NCBI RefSeq assembly: GCF_029589055.1
Contig: NZ_JARQZP010000003.1
Location: 496,001 to 560,000, forward strand
DNA length: 64,000 bases
Direction of reading: 5' to 3'
DNA from: Vibrio hannami
Lineage (GTDB): Bacteria > Pseudomonadota > Gammaproteobacteria > Enterobacterales > Vibrionaceae
In this document: positions 62,988 through 64,000 of the stretch, piece by piece
Layout of the letters: each line of letters begins with the position of its first letter
Numbering within the stretch: the first letter of the stretch is position 1
The notes under the pieces: model-generated
Database searches by the model: none
What the model was told of the DNA's origin: nothing
The model's input: only the letters and a program-made list of their open reading frames with translations
Translations under genes and position numbers: made by a program

Positions 62988-64000
62988 TCATCTACTATCA
63001 CAATTAATCTTTAGATTTGCTCCTCTGGAAGTAATCACATTTTTGTACCAATGAAATGAGGATTTTTTCTTCCGTTTTAGTGCATCTGCATGGTCAACGT
63101 AAATAAAACCATACTGCTTTTTATAGCCGTTCAGCCAACTGAGTAGATCAATAGCAGACCAGGCATAATATCCTCGGATGTTTACACCAGAATCTATGGC
63201 CTTCTTCACGGCGACAAGATGATCATTGATAAAGTTGATTCTTGGTATGTCGCATACCTCTCCTTCAACGATTGGGTCTTCGTCACCCAAGCCATTTTCA
63301 GTTATGTATATTTTGACGTCGCCGTAATATCTCTTTAGTTGGAGCAAACCACTGACAAAACCCTCTGGAGATATTTCCCATCCCCACTTGGTGTAACGTT
63401 TGTCTGTCATCTTTACGGTTCGATAAACGCCATCAAAGCTTGGGTTCCCGGGAGCACCGGTAGAGTTTTCTCGTGTTGGTTCTATGGAGTCAAATGGTTC
63501 GGTGATCTTTTCAACGCGTATTGGTTGATAGTAGTTCAAGCCTATAAAGTCATTTAGCGGAGCTGCTATTTGCAATTGCTCTAGCTCAGAACTTGTTATG
63601 TCGAGCGTAATACCCTGTGTATCCAACTGTTCTAGTACATACGTTGGATAGTGACCTAGTAGTATTGGGTCATAATACCAATTGATACCAAACTGGTTAG
63701 CATGCATCTCTGCATATTTATTGTCTTCTGTATTGTCTATTGAAAAGGCAGGAGAAAATACGTGGCTGAGACCAATCTCGCCGAATTGTTTGAGCGCTCT
63801 ATACTCAATAACAGTTTTGGCGTGTGCGACAAAAACATTATGTGTTGCTTGAAAGTATTTTTGAGGATCATTCATAATACCTGGTGGATGCGCACCAGTC
63901 AGGTAACCCATTCCGCAAAATACGATAGTTTCATTGAAAGTAATAAAGTGTTTTACACGATCTCCAAATGCTTCAAAGCAAACTTTTGCATAACGTACAA
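62988..64000 (-). CDS. GH1 6-phospho-beta-glucosidase, partial (5' end outside window)
   Basis: The frame is open to the window edge. Upstream of the internal Met at 63911 it reads AFGDRVKHFITFNETIVFCG, which contains the acid/base Glu (TFNET for the usual TFNEP). The nucleophile is in IYITENGLGDED. Near the end SWLNGYKKQYGF carries the Ser-Lys-Tyr pattern of 6-phosphate binding, so a PTS-delivered substrate is likely. About 337 codons are visible; some 130 N-terminal codons should lie outside. It is distinct from the GH1 at 21185. Confidence 0.9.
   Translation of the reverse strand, partial: VRYAKVCFEAFGDRVKHFITFNETIVFCGMGYLTGAHPPGIMNDPQKYFQATHNVFVAHAKTVIEYRALKQFGEIGLSHVFSPAFSIDNTEDNKYAEMHANQFGINWYYDPILLGHYPTYVLEQLDTQGITLDITSSELEQLQIAAPLNDFIGLNYYQPIRVEKITEPFDSIEPTRENSTGAPGNPSFDGVYRTVKMTDKRYTKWGWEISPEGFVSGLLQLKRYYGDVKIYITENGLGDEDPIVEGEVCDIPRINFINDHLVAVKKAIDSGVNIRGYYAWSAIDLLSWLNGYKKQYGFIYVDHADALKRKKKSSFHWYKNVITSRGANLKINCDSR

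Noticed and set aside
1..64000. CRISPR arrays, tRNA/rRNA genes, intact insertion sequences
   Set aside because: No regularly spaced repeats, no tRNA-like clover-leaf ends and no transposase with terminal repeats were seen by eye; a tool scan (tRNAscan, ISEScan) could still find short ones.

Overview
The window looks like a chromosome segment of a marine gammaproteobacterium of the Vibrio type. The evidence is a moderate-to-low GC bias, the LamB-like porin, the chemoreceptors, the many PTS genes and the Shine-Dalgarno spacing. This assignment is an inference from gene content; there is no rRNA or housekeeping marker. Most of the window is a carbohydrate-use island built around beta-mannan.

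Layout. (1) 1-5.1 kb: an accessory block with an SPFH protein, an NAD-kinase-like protein and a nucleotidase-like protein behind a promoter with tandem operator-like palindromes, then small unknown genes and a broken NUDIX gene. (2) 5.2-9.3 kb: MATE exporter, AraC/GyrI-type regulator and GNAT gene, flanked by a 0.6 kb direct repeat that carries a truncated second copy of the regulator. (3) 9.4-14.9 kb: LacI regulator, cellobiose-family PTS EIIC, a cytoplasmic sulfatase and a secreted GH26 mannanase; the last two each carry one frameshift. (4) 15-22.6 kb: mannose-6-phosphate isomerase, GntR regulator, and a PTS operon EIIB-EIIC-EIIA-ROK-ROK-GH1. (5) 22.9-27.1 kb: two broken GNAT genes, an Asp/Glu racemase-like gene, a broken MFS exporter and a LysR regulator. 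(6) 27.8-54.0 kb: the main mannan locus. It has an ABC sugar importer (permeases, YesL-like protein, ATPase) with a mannobiose 2-epimerase-like gene, a LacI regulator, phosphomannomutase, two GH130 phosphorylases, a porin, a chemoreceptor, a second ManA, a TIM-barrel isomerase, two GH5 lipoprotein mannanases and the solute-binding protein. A Cys-rich-PAS chemoreceptor (frameshifted) and a histidine kinase with the same PAS lie inside it. (7) 54.3-60.4 kb: AraC regulator and several fructose/mannosylglycerate-type PTS proteins. (8) 60.8-64 kb: YciI-like, two NUDIX, a histidine phosphatase and a GH1 gene that runs off the window.

How it fits together. Outer-surface GH5 enzymes and GH26 would cut mannan, and the porin and ABC importer would take up oligosaccharides. 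The epimerase would convert mannobiose to mannosylglucose. The GH130 enzymes would release mannose-1-phosphate, phosphomannomutase would make mannose-6-phosphate, and ManA would make fructose-6-phosphate. A second route, PTS uptake with a phospho-glycosidase GH1, ROK kinases and the first ManA, sits beside it. A palindrome close to ATCGTAACGTTACGAT recurs about ten times from 27.6 to 52.7 kb, upstream of nearly every transcription unit of the main locus. It is the likely operator of the LacI protein at 32.8 kb.

At least eight genes are interrupted by single-base frameshifts, a 7-base deletion or a nonsense codon, two of them at G runs. Either the assembly has small indel errors or the island is decaying; raw reads would decide.
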